From Phanerochaete sordida (lineage: Eukaryota > Basidiomycota > Agaricomycetes > Polyporales > Phanerochaetaceae), in the NCBI GenBank assembly GCA_019973155.2, contig BPQB01000169.1, positions 1 through 25,310 on the forward strand: a stretch of 25,310 bases of DNA. The letters are read 5' to 3'. Positions 1-9,676 of the stretch are shown here, one piece after another (within the stretch, counting starts at the first letter, position 1; each line of letters starts with the position of its first letter). The notes below the pieces were generated by a model that was not told the DNA's origin, searched no databases, and worked only from the letters and a program-made list of their open reading frames with translations. Both the position numbers and the translations under genes were made by a program.

Positions 1-127
1 TCATACCCCTAGCATTACACTACCACTCACAATTATTGTGGCCGCTAAACAATAAGCAGAATGTGCCAAAATAATGTTGTTGTTTTAGCCCCAAACATGA
101 ATTGCGTTATTTTTTGCAGCCACTGTA
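1..127 (+). repeat. Left terminal inverted repeat (copy 1)
   Basis: These 127 bp are identical to 24445-24571 (same orientation), and positions 4-127 are identical to the reverse complement of 25187-25310. The homology stops sharply after the inner motif CCACTGTA. The repeat contains a 13-bp palindrome CACAATTATTGTG at 28-40, a possible transposase-binding site by inference. A CACTA pentamer lies at 19-23, but all copies agree outside it, so the true outer end is further out. The outer boundary and any target duplication lie beyond the window. Confidence 0.9.
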
Positions 128-133
128 AGTGGC

Positions 134-2562
134 GTGCACCCGCTGTTCACCGACATGTGTGTCAACAGCTGTGTCGGGTTCACGGGCCCGTTCGCGGACC
201 TTGACAAATGCCCGAAATGTAACGAGCAGCGCTTCGAAGACAGCCTCCCAGGCAAACCCCGCAAGCCTCGCCAACAGTTCTTGACGAATCCTATCGGCCC
301 GCAAATCCAAGCTGCGTGGTGTTCCCCCGAGAGTGCCACCGCTATGAAATATTGCCAGCAGCGCACTCGAACTGTGCTCAAAGACCTCCAGACTAATGGC
401 AACCGAGTCCTCGAGCTCGACGATTGGATCCACGGCGCCGAGTACATCGAGGCTGTCAGGCGTGGCGATATCACCGACGACTCCACCACCCTCATGCTCT
501 CCCTCAACGGCGCCCAGCTGTACCGCAACAAGCAGTCTGATTGTTGGATGTACATCTGGGTTCTACTCGACCGAAGCTCCGATTCTCGCTACAAGAAGCG
601 TCAAGTTCTCATCAGAGGCGTCATTCCCGGTTCCAATAAGCCCAAGAACGTCGACTCCTACCTGTTCCCTGGATTTCAGCATATTGCCGCGTTGATGCGA
701 GAAGGCCTGAAGATCTGGGATGCTTCAACGGATCGTCTCTTCTTATCCAAGCTCTTCGTTTTGTTCCTTACCGCAGACGGCCCCGGGATGCAGTTTATCA
801 ACGGTCTTGTCGGGCACTCTGGAAGATTTGGCTGCCGGCTGTACTGTTCGATGCGTGGACACCATAAGCCTGGCTTGGGCCATTACTTCCCTATTTGCCT
901 TCACCCCCAAGGAGACTACAATGTTGCCGGCTCAATGCACGACGACATTAATGTGCGCAAATTTATTGGACGCCAGCCGCAGGACGAGGCGGCCAATAGA
1001 TACCGCGCGAACCTGAGGTACCTGCAAGAGTCAACTATGATCTCAATGTACAAGGAACGTCGCCTCGAAACAGGTATCGCGAAGCCGTCCATCGTGAGCG
1101 GCTTTCCTCGCGGCTGCACTTTCTCCCTCCCGAACTGCTTTCCCGGCGATATCATGCACCTCGCAGTGTTAAATCTCACAGATTTATACACCCACCACTG
1201 GCGAGGGTCCTTGGCCTGCGAGGCCCCCGATAATAAAGACCTTTGGGATTGGGCCGTCTTCCGCAACCTAAGAGCCTGGCGCACTCATGGTCAGCACGTT
1301 GCGTCCGCCACTCCGTGCCTTCCAGGGTCCTTTGACCGACCACCTCGCAATTCCGCGGAGAAGATCTCGAGTGGTTACAAGGCCGTCGAGTTTCTCACGT
1401 ACGTGTACGGCCTCGCACCTGCACTCCTGTACGGCGTTCTGCCCATGAAATATTGGCGCAATTTCTGCAAACTCGTCCGGGGCATCCGGCTCATGTACCA
1501 GCATCACATCACCGCAAAGCAGCTTGCAGAAGCTCACAAGCTGCTCATCGAGTTCGTCGAAGAGTACGAGCAGCTGTATTACGGCCGTGAAGGCGCTCGA
1601 ATCCATTTCGTCCGCCAGAGCATCCATGCTCTTATCCACACCAGCCCAGAGACGTTCCGCATCGGCCCATACGGGATCTTGGCACAGTGGACGATGGAAC
1701 GCGCTATCGGCAACCTCGGCAAGGAGATTCGCCAGCCGTCAAACCCGTTCGCCAACTTAGCTCAGCGCGCCCTCCGACGTTGTCAGACAAACGCCATCAA
1801 GCACATGTTCCCTGCAGTCGAACCAGAGCCCGCATCACTCCCACGCGGTGCCTATCCCCTCGAGAACAAGTATGCTCTCCTTTACAAGTGCGAGCGTAAA
1901 GCGTCAGTGCTCCCTGCAGCAGAGGCAAGGGCCGTGCGTGAGTTCGTGTCAGCCGAGGGCATTCAAATGAGGGAAGACTGGCACAACCAGCCTACGCTGA
2001 CTCGCTGGGCCCGCCTGCGCTTGCCGACAGGGCAGACAGCCCACTCGGCGTGGGTCGAAGAACCTAAGGAGACATAGAACATTCGCAGGTCTTGCACGGT
2101 AAAGGTACGTTGCTATGTGCGCTGCTATTGTCCAATTACTCACTCAATCTACTCATTCTTGCCGGGTTTTGTTAGCTTGATCTCGACGGGCAAACACAGT
2201 TTGCGGAAATCCAGTACTACTTTCTCACGCGAACTCCACGGGAATCACACTCTAAAGAACCTCAGGCCTTTGCACTGGCCTCAATCTACGGCCCGCCAGA
2301 CGAGGCGCTGCTGGAGGAGTCTTTTGGCACGGTGTGGTCATGCCAGTACCATGGCGCAGAGTCCCTTTGTGTGATTGACGTCAAGGCAATCAAGTTGGTG
2401 GTAGCCATGGTACCTCATCCCACCATCGACGATAGCGTACTCAACACGCGATTCCGCGGAAGGTACTTCGTGGTCGAGAAGATGGGTCTCAATGTCATGA
2501 TGCTGCCGGGCTTAGGGCAGGGGGATGAAGACGATGTAGATGCAAATGACGAAGTAGACTGA
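134..2562 (+). pseudogene. tnp2-family (CACTA/Plavaka-like) transposase, N-truncated with one premature stop
   Basis: This is a cut-and-paste transposase of the fungal tnp2 type. The open frame starts at a GTG at 134 (first in-frame ATG at 155) only 7 nt inside the TIR and begins directly in the zinc-ribbon region (C9, C13, C26, C29), so the usual N-terminal portion is missing. Next come the family block LNGAQLY (residues 124-130) and the block TADGPGM (D215 is a likely catalytic acid). The first catalytic Asp, normally DGAQLY in relatives, is Asn125 here. A TAG at 2075-2077 interrupts the frame, but the same frame continues to 2104. An intron at 2105-2175 then joins in phase to a C-terminal exon at 2176-2562 with the family-like stretches GTVWSC and VVAMVPHP and an acidic tail. 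The family assignment is firm. Loss of activity is inferred from the truncation, the stop and the D-to-N change. Confidence 0.9.
2105..2175 (+). other. Intron in the transposase gene
   Basis: A 71-nt interval with GTACGT at the donor and GTTAG at the acceptor. Removing it joins codon-complete exons in phase 0, and the downstream exon stays open for 129 codons with recognisable transposase C-terminal sequence. Confidence 0.8.
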
Positions 2563-2786
2563 GAATGCGCATTACGCGCGTGTAATATTCATACGAGCAA
2601 ATGCAAAAGCGAGACCGTTAAGCCTATGCGAACAATATGTCGTGCGAAGAATTGTGACCATCAGGGTCGCTGCACACGGCGCCGCGCGGCGAATCCCATC
2701 ACTGCCTCGTCCACTCTCCTTGTCGTCTCACTACCTTCCTCCATGCAGCTATCCTGTCATACACCTCCTCTGTCTAGAAATAACAA

Positions 2787-3484
2787 TCAAGATGGTATTC
2801 CGTGATATATAAGGTCAGAACGTACTGTTACCCCAACCAGTTGTGACTCCAGTTGGAACCATTTCTCGGGCACTGTGATGGAGCTCGCGTCGTTCGCGGC
2901 GTGCACTGAGCTATTCTCATCGCCAGCTTCGAAACTAGACGGATCGTGCACGCCAAGGTGGCCTTCAGTTCCAAGAGAAGGCGTTACATGTTGTGCACAG
3001 AGGCCTGCCTTCTCTGAACTCCTCGAACGGCATACACGCTTGAGTGGAGGCTCCGCAGGTTCCAAGTTGTCTTGACCGTGCAAGTCAACTGCATGCTGAT
3101 AAATTCACTTGTCTCCAGGTAGATTTCCTCTGGATGTAGGTCGAAGAGGCGAGGGCAAGCCCGCGGCAGCATCAATGCCAGGAGAATCCGCTGGCGGCGC
3201 GAGGCGTGCAGCGGCGGGCGAGACATGCGCAGTTTGAGCGAAGTCCATAGGCGCGTTCTCCGTGCGAAAGGAGAAGACATAGTCCTGATTGTCACAGACG
3301 AAGATTAGCGGCATATTGGCACAGTCAACAGCCAATGGACGCTCACAGTGTCACGCTCGACAGTCAGCAGAACAACCACCAACGGGTTGACTCGTGGGCC
3401 GTCGTACGGGATCCGGACGCGGACCTGCACTGGTGTGGTCCGCGGAGACGTGGAGTGCGAATCCACGGAGTCGCTTGAAGACAT
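2787..3484 (-). pseudogene. Convergent second gene of the tnp2-type element, unknown function, frameshifted
   Basis: On the minus strand an ATG at 3484 opens a frame starting MSSSDSVDSHS that runs to 3305. A second frame is open from 3350 to 2787 with a single TGA at 3105-3107. The simplest reading is one ORF of about 230 codons with a frameshift between 3305 and 3350 and a nonsense change that fits CGA to TGA. Visible stretches include a basic hydrophobic segment (PLVVVLLTVE), then CDNQDYVFSF, a Pro/Ala-rich linker and a Ser/Glu-rich C-terminus. I see no membrane segment and no known domain. It lies tail to tail with the transposase inside the same element, which suggests an accessory element gene. 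That role is inference. Confidence 0.5.
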
Positions 3485-3745
3485 CCTGAGGTGCGTCGAT
3501 TCAAGTAAGGTCGTGAGCATGCAGACAAGGCGCGATACTGAAATTGAGCGCAGAGTCGGACGAGCAACGCCGCACATGTTCCGACACGATCACCAGATCG
3601 GTGCACTGCATTTTTGCTGTTCGTCGAGTCGCCCGCGCCAGCTCTCGAACCACCACGTCGCCCCCGCTCTAAACGTTCCCAGCCTCCTCGAGGGCGTCCC
3701 TGGTGCCCCACACCTCTGTAAACAGATCTCCCACTCTGCAGGCAA

Positions 3746-3775
3746 TACAGTGGCTGCAAAAAATAACGCAATTCA
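3746..3775 (-). repeat. Inner 30 bp of the right TIR
   Basis: This stretch is identical to 25187-25216, the innermost 30 bp of the TIR in inverted orientation. The match ends abruptly at 3775, where the full TIR would continue with TGTTTGGGG, so the right end of the left transposon has been replaced or deleted. Confidence 0.85.
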
Positions 3776-4586
3776 CTTCAAGGGACTTGATGAAACATTT
3801 ATCTGAGCATGTATGGTACACATATTGATGGCAATGAACTGTCACTGATATTATACATCCTTCCAGCTATATTGACCCATTTTCATAAATTTCAAGCTGG
3901 CCTCCTTTAGCAGTCAAATTGCAATAAAGAATATAAGTCTTAACTTAAATATATTAGCTATAGCAGTTGATGGTGAGCCTTAGAAATAGCCAGAAAATTC
4001 GGTCATGTACAATATTATATGCACTAACTTGTCTCTTGACAAAATACCGATCACACCACTGCAGCATGAGTAATTCACTCATTACTCTGCCACCCAACAC
4101 TAGGTAGGTAGGGCCAAAAATTGGCGGGTACAATTTCTTCATGAGAGCGCACAAAACATAAGCACTCAATTTTAAGAATATTGCATCACAACAAGAAATA
4201 CAAAGGGATCATATTGATGAAGCTATTCAGTGAACCATGGACAAGAGAACAGATTGTAACCGTGTAATATGTACTACACCAACTGAAACATATGCAGAAG
4301 TACAAAAGTCAAAAGGAAGAGCTCTCAAGTTCCAACAAGATATCAAAGCTAAAAGCCATAGTTTTGAGATACTGTACATATTGAAGTGTGTTCACTATAA
4401 CCCCAGCCTTGTGATGTTGCCCAGTTAGTAGCAATATTAGTGTGACAGGCAAGTACATGCACGTTTAGACAACAGAGGGTAAACATTACCTTCTACTCTG
4501 AACTCAAAAGCTCTAAAGCTCTAGAACACTAATGTGAGCTGTGCATACATATAGCTCTTTCATGACTAAAGCCATGTTAAACACCA

Positions 4587-4667
4587 TCCCAAGTAGTGTA
4601 GTGGTTAACAGCAAAGGTATTTCTTAAAGAGCTGCAGGTTCAATTCTGCTCAGGTGCGCTTTTTTTT
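4587..4667 (+). tRNA. tRNA-like relic with pol III A and B boxes
   Basis: TAGTGTAGTGG at 4594-4604 fits an A box and GGTTCAATTCT at 4637-4647 fits a B box except at its last base. The spacing matches that of an intronless tRNA, and eight T residues follow at 4660-4667 as a pol III terminator would. The acceptor, D and T stems pair poorly, so this is not a functional tRNA fold. It is more likely a tRNA pseudogene or the head of a SINE. No SINE body or poly(A) tail was recognised. Confidence 0.35.
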
Positions 4668-5040
4668 GCTACTGTCCACTCATTTACCCTGCATTATGGG
4701 GAAAACTGCAAAGTAATGCATAACAGCTTAGAGTCAAGGCTCAAAAGTGATGCATTACTTTACTGCCAAAGGCAAACCAAATAATTAAGCTACCAGAAGC
4801 CATAGAAAGCTCAAGCAGTGGTTCAATGGAACCTGAACAGTGATAAGTGACAGACACTCATTTTAGCATGTCTTCTAGGTACAGACTATATAGTAAGTAT
4901 AGCTGAACCATGTTTACTACTCAACATTACTTATAGCACCTCTTCTTGGGCTAATAGAGGGAAATCCATCTTGAGACATCTAGTGTTGCTTACACTCAAT
5001 AACACATATGGTCTAAGCATTGGTGCCCACTTGCTCAACT

Positions 5041-6290
5041 GCTGATAGCATCAGCTTCATATTGAGACCACTTCAAGATGACAATGAGAGGCATGGGATA
5101 TCTCTGGTATTTTATATCAGCCTCCAGAGACAGAAAAGCTCTATTTTGGTGAGGGCCCCTCAATTGGGCGCAATTGATAGCATCAAAACTATGCAACAAG
5201 CAATACTGAATTATAATTGTGTTTTTCTGATATTTGTAGCATTTTATATGAACCTTCAAAGATGCAAACACCCCAGTGGTGGTGTAAATTCCCAATTGGG
5301 ATACGGTTGATGGCATCAAAACTGTACAACGTGCATCGCTGGATTATATCCGCATTTTTCTAATATTTGTAGTATTTGTTGTGGGCTTCCAGACACATAA
5401 ACGTGTTTGTGCAAGTATAATTACGTAATGAGAACGCTATTGATGGCGTCACAACTATACAACACGCATCCCTGGAATATCCTATCATTTTTGCGATATT
5501 TCTAGCATTTTATTTGAGCTCCCAGGCGCGGAAATGTAGTAGAGACCCCTGTTCTTGCTTACTCATGGGTGATCACGTAGGGAAAACGCGTAGCTCGGGG
5601 AGGTACACATTTTCCCTATGTGATCGGAGCTGCATGAGCAAGAATGAAGGCCTCCAGGGCTTTTCCGGCCTGGAGAGCTCAGATAAAATGCTAGAAATGT
5701 CGGAAAAATGTTAGTATATTTCAGGGATACGTGTTGTATAGTTTTGATGCCATCAGCAGCGGTCTTATTACATAATCTTACCAACCAAAACGTGTTTATG
5801 AGTTTGTAGGCCTACACTGAAGGCTACAATTATGGGGAAAATGTGAATATAATCCAGGGATGCCTGTTGTATAGTTTTAATGCGATTAACAGCGTCTAAA
5901 TGAGTAAATCACACCAGCACTGGGCTTTTGTCTCTTTGCAAGCTTGCATAAAATACTACAAATATCAGAAAAATGCGACTATAATCTAGGAACACTTATT
6001 ACATGCGTTCGATGTCATCAGCACTGGCCTAATTGGCAATCTGCTGCCGGAACAGAGCTTTCTATCACTGGAGGCCTATATGAAATGCTGGAAATACTGT
6101 AACAAATGCCATTATAATACTGACACAGTTTTAATATAAGTTTCATGCCATTGGCACCCTTCTGCCATGAAAAAGTGCATCCCTGATTGGAATTTCCAAG
6201 TTGGAGTGCTTTTCAAAGTGTACAAATGTCGGATCAACGTGAATATAATCTGAAGATGTTCTCATACAGGTTTGATAGCATCGGCACTGC
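5041..6290. repeat. Palindromic array of diverged ~132-bp units in two inverted arms
   Basis: Units share a core like TGATGGCATCAAAACT..ACAAC followed by TTTTTCTGATATTT.TAGCATTTTAT and CTCCAG. Plus-orientation cores start near 5042, 5174, 5307 and 5440 (steps of 132-133 bp). Minus-orientation cores end near 5756, 5889, 6020, 6153 and 6284 (steps of 131-133 bp). Mirrored pairs share the same midpoint of 5597-5598, so the two arms form one palindrome of over 1.1 kb with an extra unit on the right. The centre keeps the best pairing, for example GTTCTTGCTTACTCAT opposite ATGAGCAAGAAT. The units are diverged by substitutions. No transposase or TIR end was recognised; it may be a decayed foldback element. 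Confidence 0.8.
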
Positions 6291-6649
6291 TTCAGACTGA
6301 AAGATACCATGTATCTAGCTTCCTTGAAATGCTGAACATCTATAGAAGAGGGAAACCATATTAGGCAGACTCAATTTTGGTCAGCTTCTGCTTCAGTTAT
6401 TTGAGAATAGATGCGGACTAAGAAAGAGGCAGAGTATAGAATTCAGAGAGTGTGTTGCAGAAATAGGAGAAAAGCATATAAAATATCTACCTGCAGGTTG
6501 CTCTTCAGCAGACCCAAATTTCACATTCAAAGCACATAACCAAAGTTCTAAACAGAGTTTTGGAAACCTAACTACACAGACAGGTTCTTGCAAAATCTAT
6601 GAACACAAGGTACAGGCTGGCAATATAGGCAGACACTGCATAACACTGT

Positions 6650-6870
6650 AATACTGTTGCCAGACTGGAGAACAGTCTACAGCAACACTGAACACAGAAA
6701 TATTGGACACTGGGCTACAGTTGCTAGACTAGAGCATATTCAGCCAAATACTGGCTGTACAGATACACAAGCATATGGAGCTGAATTATTGTTGCCGGAC
6801 TACAGCTAAAATAGACAATCAAGCCGTCTCAAAGTACTTGACACTGGTCTACTTGCTAGACCAGAGTACT
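6650..6870 (+). repeat. Short diverged tandem motif, ~62-68 bp spacing
   Basis: Variants of TTGCCAGACTGGAG occur near 6654, 6720 (TTGCTAGACTAGAG), 6789 (TTGCCGGACTACAG) and 6851 (TTGCTAGACCAGAG). The sequence between them is poorly conserved. This is probably an old tandem duplication within AT-rich repeats. Confidence 0.45.
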
Positions 6871-7412
6871 ACAGGCAGCAGCATACTGATGTTACACTGA
6901 AAACACAACAAATAAAGGATGGAGCCTACTTACGATGGGAAAACACAGGCCAACAAGAACTTAGACTGCTAGAGGCTTTCCAGGAGACTTTTAAACTCTT
7001 CCAGAGAGATCATTCTGCAGCATGCGAAAACAATCTACGCTATCTATTCTCAGAGGTCCTTCTGCTATAAGTTTTAAGCTTCCATGGTACGCCTGCCAAG
7101 TTCTACAGTATTTTACAATATCTCTCAAAGTGTGCAGATTATTTCCGCATTTCCTGTAACAAAATGCTGTTGTGTGGTGACCTTCAAAGGCCTGTTCACT
7201 CTTGCACTGAGTCAGAATGCTAAATTATCAGCTAATATCCGGACTAATGAGCGCTGCAGTAAAGTGCACATGATTTTGTGCATTCAGGAATAGCCAAGTA
7301 AAGATAGTGAGCCAGAGCCCTTTTAAGCCTTTGAACACATCTTACAGTTACTAAATCTATGTACTTGCATGCAAGGCTTAAAGCGTATGTATAGCTCCAT
7401 AGCAAGACCATT

Positions 7413-7417
7413 CCTGC
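7413..7417. other. Target-site duplication, left (CCTGC)
   Basis: CCTGC lies directly before the 5' LTR and is repeated directly after the 3' LTR at 18888-18892. A 5-bp duplication is standard for Ty3/gypsy integration and fixes the element ends. Confidence 0.85.
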
Positions 7418-7786
7418 TGTGACCGTTTGCGGGTGGCTCCCCCTCTTTTTCATGTTCACGGACGTACTCTCGTAGGTAGCCGAGGTCGCGTGGCTCGCAG
7501 ACGCCGACCTTGAAGTGCACGAGCGCGGGCGCTAGTGAGGCAGCTTTTCGAACATCCATCTCCGACCCCGTCGTCACTCTACTTTTCTTGTACCGCTGTA
7601 CCGCCTCACCTTGTTCCGCTAAATCGATATTTCTATTGTTTCTCCTACGTGTACCCGTCATCCGTCGAAGTCTCGGGTCGCCGATACTTCGACAGTCTCC
7701 GCGCCACGTCGGCGCTCCCGCGCCGTAAACCACTAGGTAAGCCGTAGGCCGCCTCTCCCTCCCGGTAACGTCCTAGAGGTGTTACG
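7418..7786 (+). repeat. 5' LTR of the gypsy element
   Basis: 369 bp, starting TGTGAC and ending GTTACG. It differs from the 3' LTR only at 7780 (T versus C) and at its last base 7786 (G versus A). The ends TGTGAC and GTTACA are imperfect inverted repeats, as expected for integrase recognition. A short palindrome GTAACG..CGTTAC (G-T paired here) sits at the 3' edge. Open frames inside the LTR occur identically in both copies and are not taken as genes. Confidence 0.95.
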
Positions 7787-7789
7787 AAG

Positions 7790-7807
7790 TGGACACTGGG
7801 AGGAAGA
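7790..7807 (+). promoter_or_regulatory. Possible primer-binding site
   Basis: TGGACACTGGGAGG begins 3 nt after the 5' LTR, the position and TGG start expected for pairing with a tRNA 3' CCA end. I cannot assign a tRNA. The site is called by position only. Confidence 0.35.
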
Positions 7808-7810
7808 GGC

Positions 7811-9676
7811 ATGGCTTTGCGGCCTTTTCCTTCTACACCGCCGGAACCTTCGGAAGAAGGACGACCTCCGGACCCGAAGGGCAAAGCCCGTGGGCATCCA
7901 GGGCGTGGGCGACGGGCATCCGTCAGTCCCACGCACGAGATGCCGGGCTCGACCCCGGGTCCGTCGCAGAAGGTTCCGGGAGCATACAAATGGCGCGACT
8001 ATAACGAGAACGCGCAGCAACCGGGTGCCACGTCGCGAAACGAACACGTTCCACAGACCCCGAGATCGCCTGCTGAACGCGCCACGGAGGAAGTCGAATC
8101 AACCCTCAACAACGACCCCCCTACTCCAGCGCGTTCAGTCGCTCACTCCCATAATCCATTCGGTAATTCTCCTCCCGCCGAGCTCGAACCTAGTGACTCG
8201 GCCAGTCAGCAAGGTCGTCACGGTCACTACACTTACTCCTCCGCTTCGCACCAACGGCCCTCCGGAGCCCGTCGACCGGTGTTGCAGGCATCACAGCTAT
8301 CCGCCAGAGACGTCCTAGTCGACGCCGTGCTTGCGGACGAAGAACCCATCCCCGAACATATTGCGCAAACGACCGTAGGGCTGCTGATCAGAGAATACCT
8401 GAAGCCTCGCGAGCAGGGGACTACCATCCCGGATATGATACAAGCGATCATGGACTCGCCGCTACGAGACGAGACAATCCAGCGCACGCGTATCCAAAGC
8501 CTCGGAAGAGAGAGCTTGGTATACTCGCTGGCCATAAGCGACCAAACTCTATTCCGGCGACTGGCGAAAATGCTGGACGGCATTCTCCTGGACCTGGCTG
8601 CAGCGGTAGGCCGCCCGCAGGACGTTTATCAAGTGGACGTGCGCGGCATCTGGTCCACACTCTTTACGGCTAGCCAAACTCCGGAACCGTATTTCGGCAG
8701 AGGAGGCGATGACTCGCCCCCTTCCTCCTCGTCCGACGACTCTCGGGCGACGAACCCGCGATGCCCAGCTTGCACGCCTCGTACCCAGAGCCTGCCGCCT
8801 GCGCTTACGCCGCGAATCGAACCCAAGCTGCGGATGGATGATCTTCCGTCCTGGGACAGCGACGACGACACAGCCATCGACTACTTCATGCAGATCCACG
8901 AGCTCGCCAGTCTGGGGGGCTCACTCCCCGAACAACTTGGCATGTTCCTCTGGAAGAAGTTCTCGAAGGGCTCGGAAGTCGAGGGATGGTGGCTTACGCT
9001 AAACGACAACACCAAGGCGTACATGCGCGAGCACTACGAGCAGTTCATCGAGGTCATCCGCGACAAGTGGCTCGGGAAGGAATGGGCCTTCAAGCAGAAA
9101 CAGATGTACGCGGAGATGCGTTTCCGGCAGAAAGGTCACGGAGCGGAAACTCCCCTGGCATTCACCCGTCGACGTCTGGCTTCCGCGCGAATGCTGGATA
9201 TGATTCCGCGCGACCGCGACGGCAGATACAAGCCGAAGAAGGAAATCGAGGACGCGTTACAAGTCTTCCCCATCGCGTGGACCACCATGCTCGAGAACCT
9301 TGTCATACGCGACGCCGCCGATCTGCAACACACGGTCAAGCGGCTCTCGAAGGAACTGCTGCACCTATGGGAACGCGACCGCGAAGGCGATGACGCCCTC
9401 TCCGAGAAACGCGTGCTGGCTATCCTCGAGCGGAACGGAATCTCCACGTCCAGAGAGCTAAAGCGCAAGTTCTTCCCGCGCAACGGGAGCTCCCGTCGAA
9501 CCGTCTTACAAGCTACCATCGCCGAAGAAGAGGAACCGGTGTCAGATGAAGACACTTCCGCCCTCTCGCCGCCTCTGGTCGAAGCCTACGCGGCTATACA
9601 AGCTAGCAACCGTAACACTCCCTTGGAGCCAGTCGGCCGGTTCGCGCCTCGAGACGATTGCGTCACGAAACTGTGA
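7811..9676 (+). CDS. gag: Gag (capsid part of the gag-pol frame)
   Basis: A 621-codon ORF from the ATG at 7811, 24 nt after the 5' LTR, to a TGA at 9674-9676. The N-terminal third is rich in Pro, Ser and Arg and looks disordered. A Ser/Asp cluster (PPSSSSDDS) lies near residue 305. The capsid-like region runs from about residue 337, with the family-like segments LPSWD, FMQIHELASL and WWLTLND, through a helical Lys/Arg/Glu-rich stretch to about residue 520. The protein would form the virus-like particle and package RNA. The frame does not end naturally: after the TGA it continues into the zinc knuckle and pol. The TGA therefore removes the nucleocapsid motif from Gag unless it is read through. 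A start at a downstream ATG cannot be excluded. Confidence 0.85.
   Translation: MALRPFPSTPPEPSEEGRPPDPKGKARGHPGRGRRASVSPTHEMPGSTPGPSQKVPGAYKWRDYNENAQQPGATSRNEHVPQTPRSPAERATEEVESTLNNDPPTPARSVAHSHNPFGNSPPAELEPSDSASQQGRHGHYTYSSASHQRPSGARRPVLQASQLSARDVLVDAVLADEEPIPEHIAQTTVGLLIREYLKPREQGTTIPDMIQAIMDSPLRDETIQRTRIQSLGRESLVYSLAISDQTLFRRLAKMLDGILLDLAAAVGRPQDVYQVDVRGIWSTLFTASQTPEPYFGRGGDDSPPSSSSDDSRATNPRCPACTPRTQSLPPALTPRIEPKLRMDDLPSWDSDDDTAIDYFMQIHELASLGGSLPEQLGMFLWKKFSKGSEVEGWWLTLNDNTKAYMREHYEQFIEVIRDKWLGKEWAFKQKQMYAEMRFRQKGHGAETPLAFTRRRLASARMLDMIPRDRDGRYKPKKEIEDALQVFPIAWTTMLENLVIRDAADLQHTVKRLSKELLHLWERDREGDDALSEKRVLAILERNGISTSRELKRKFFPRNGSSRRTVLQATIAEEEEPVSDEDTSALSPPLVEAYAAIQASNRNTPLEPVGRFAPRDDCVTKL

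Larger units (their letters stand above)
1..3775 (+). mobile_element. tnp2-type DNA transposon, truncated at both the transposase N-terminus and the right TIR
   Basis: The block is bounded by a complete 127-bp TIR on the left and an inverted 30-bp remnant of the same TIR on the right (3746-3775). It encodes a tnp2-family transposase on the plus strand and a convergent minus-strand gene, with their 3' ends about 224 bp apart. The outer 97 bp of the right TIR are missing, and AT-rich unrelated sequence starts at 3776. Both ends of the transposase gene system are damaged, so this copy is probably immobile by itself. An alternative reading is that position 1 is the left end of a much larger block ending at the window's right edge. 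Confidence 0.75.
3776..7412. other. AT-rich gene-free region
   Basis: About 3.6 kb of AT-rich sequence with stops in all frames. The few open stretches (63-96 codons) are in low-complexity AT sequence and show no domain. What can be described is the tRNA-like element near 4590, the palindromic array at 5041-6290 and a weak repeat cluster at 6650-6870, each listed separately. I see no protein-coding gene here. Confidence 0.7.

Noticed and set aside
19..23. CACTA pentamer as the true transposon terminus
   Set aside because: Three copies remain identical for at least 15 further bases outside it, so the end is more distal.
85..555. Minus-strand 156-codon ORF over the TIR and transposase start
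   Set aside because: It is a shadow of the transposase coding strand and carries no domain.
3348..3806. Plus-strand 152-codon ORF ending past the truncated right TIR
   Set aside because: It is antisense to the convergent minus-strand gene, crosses the TIR break and has no domain.
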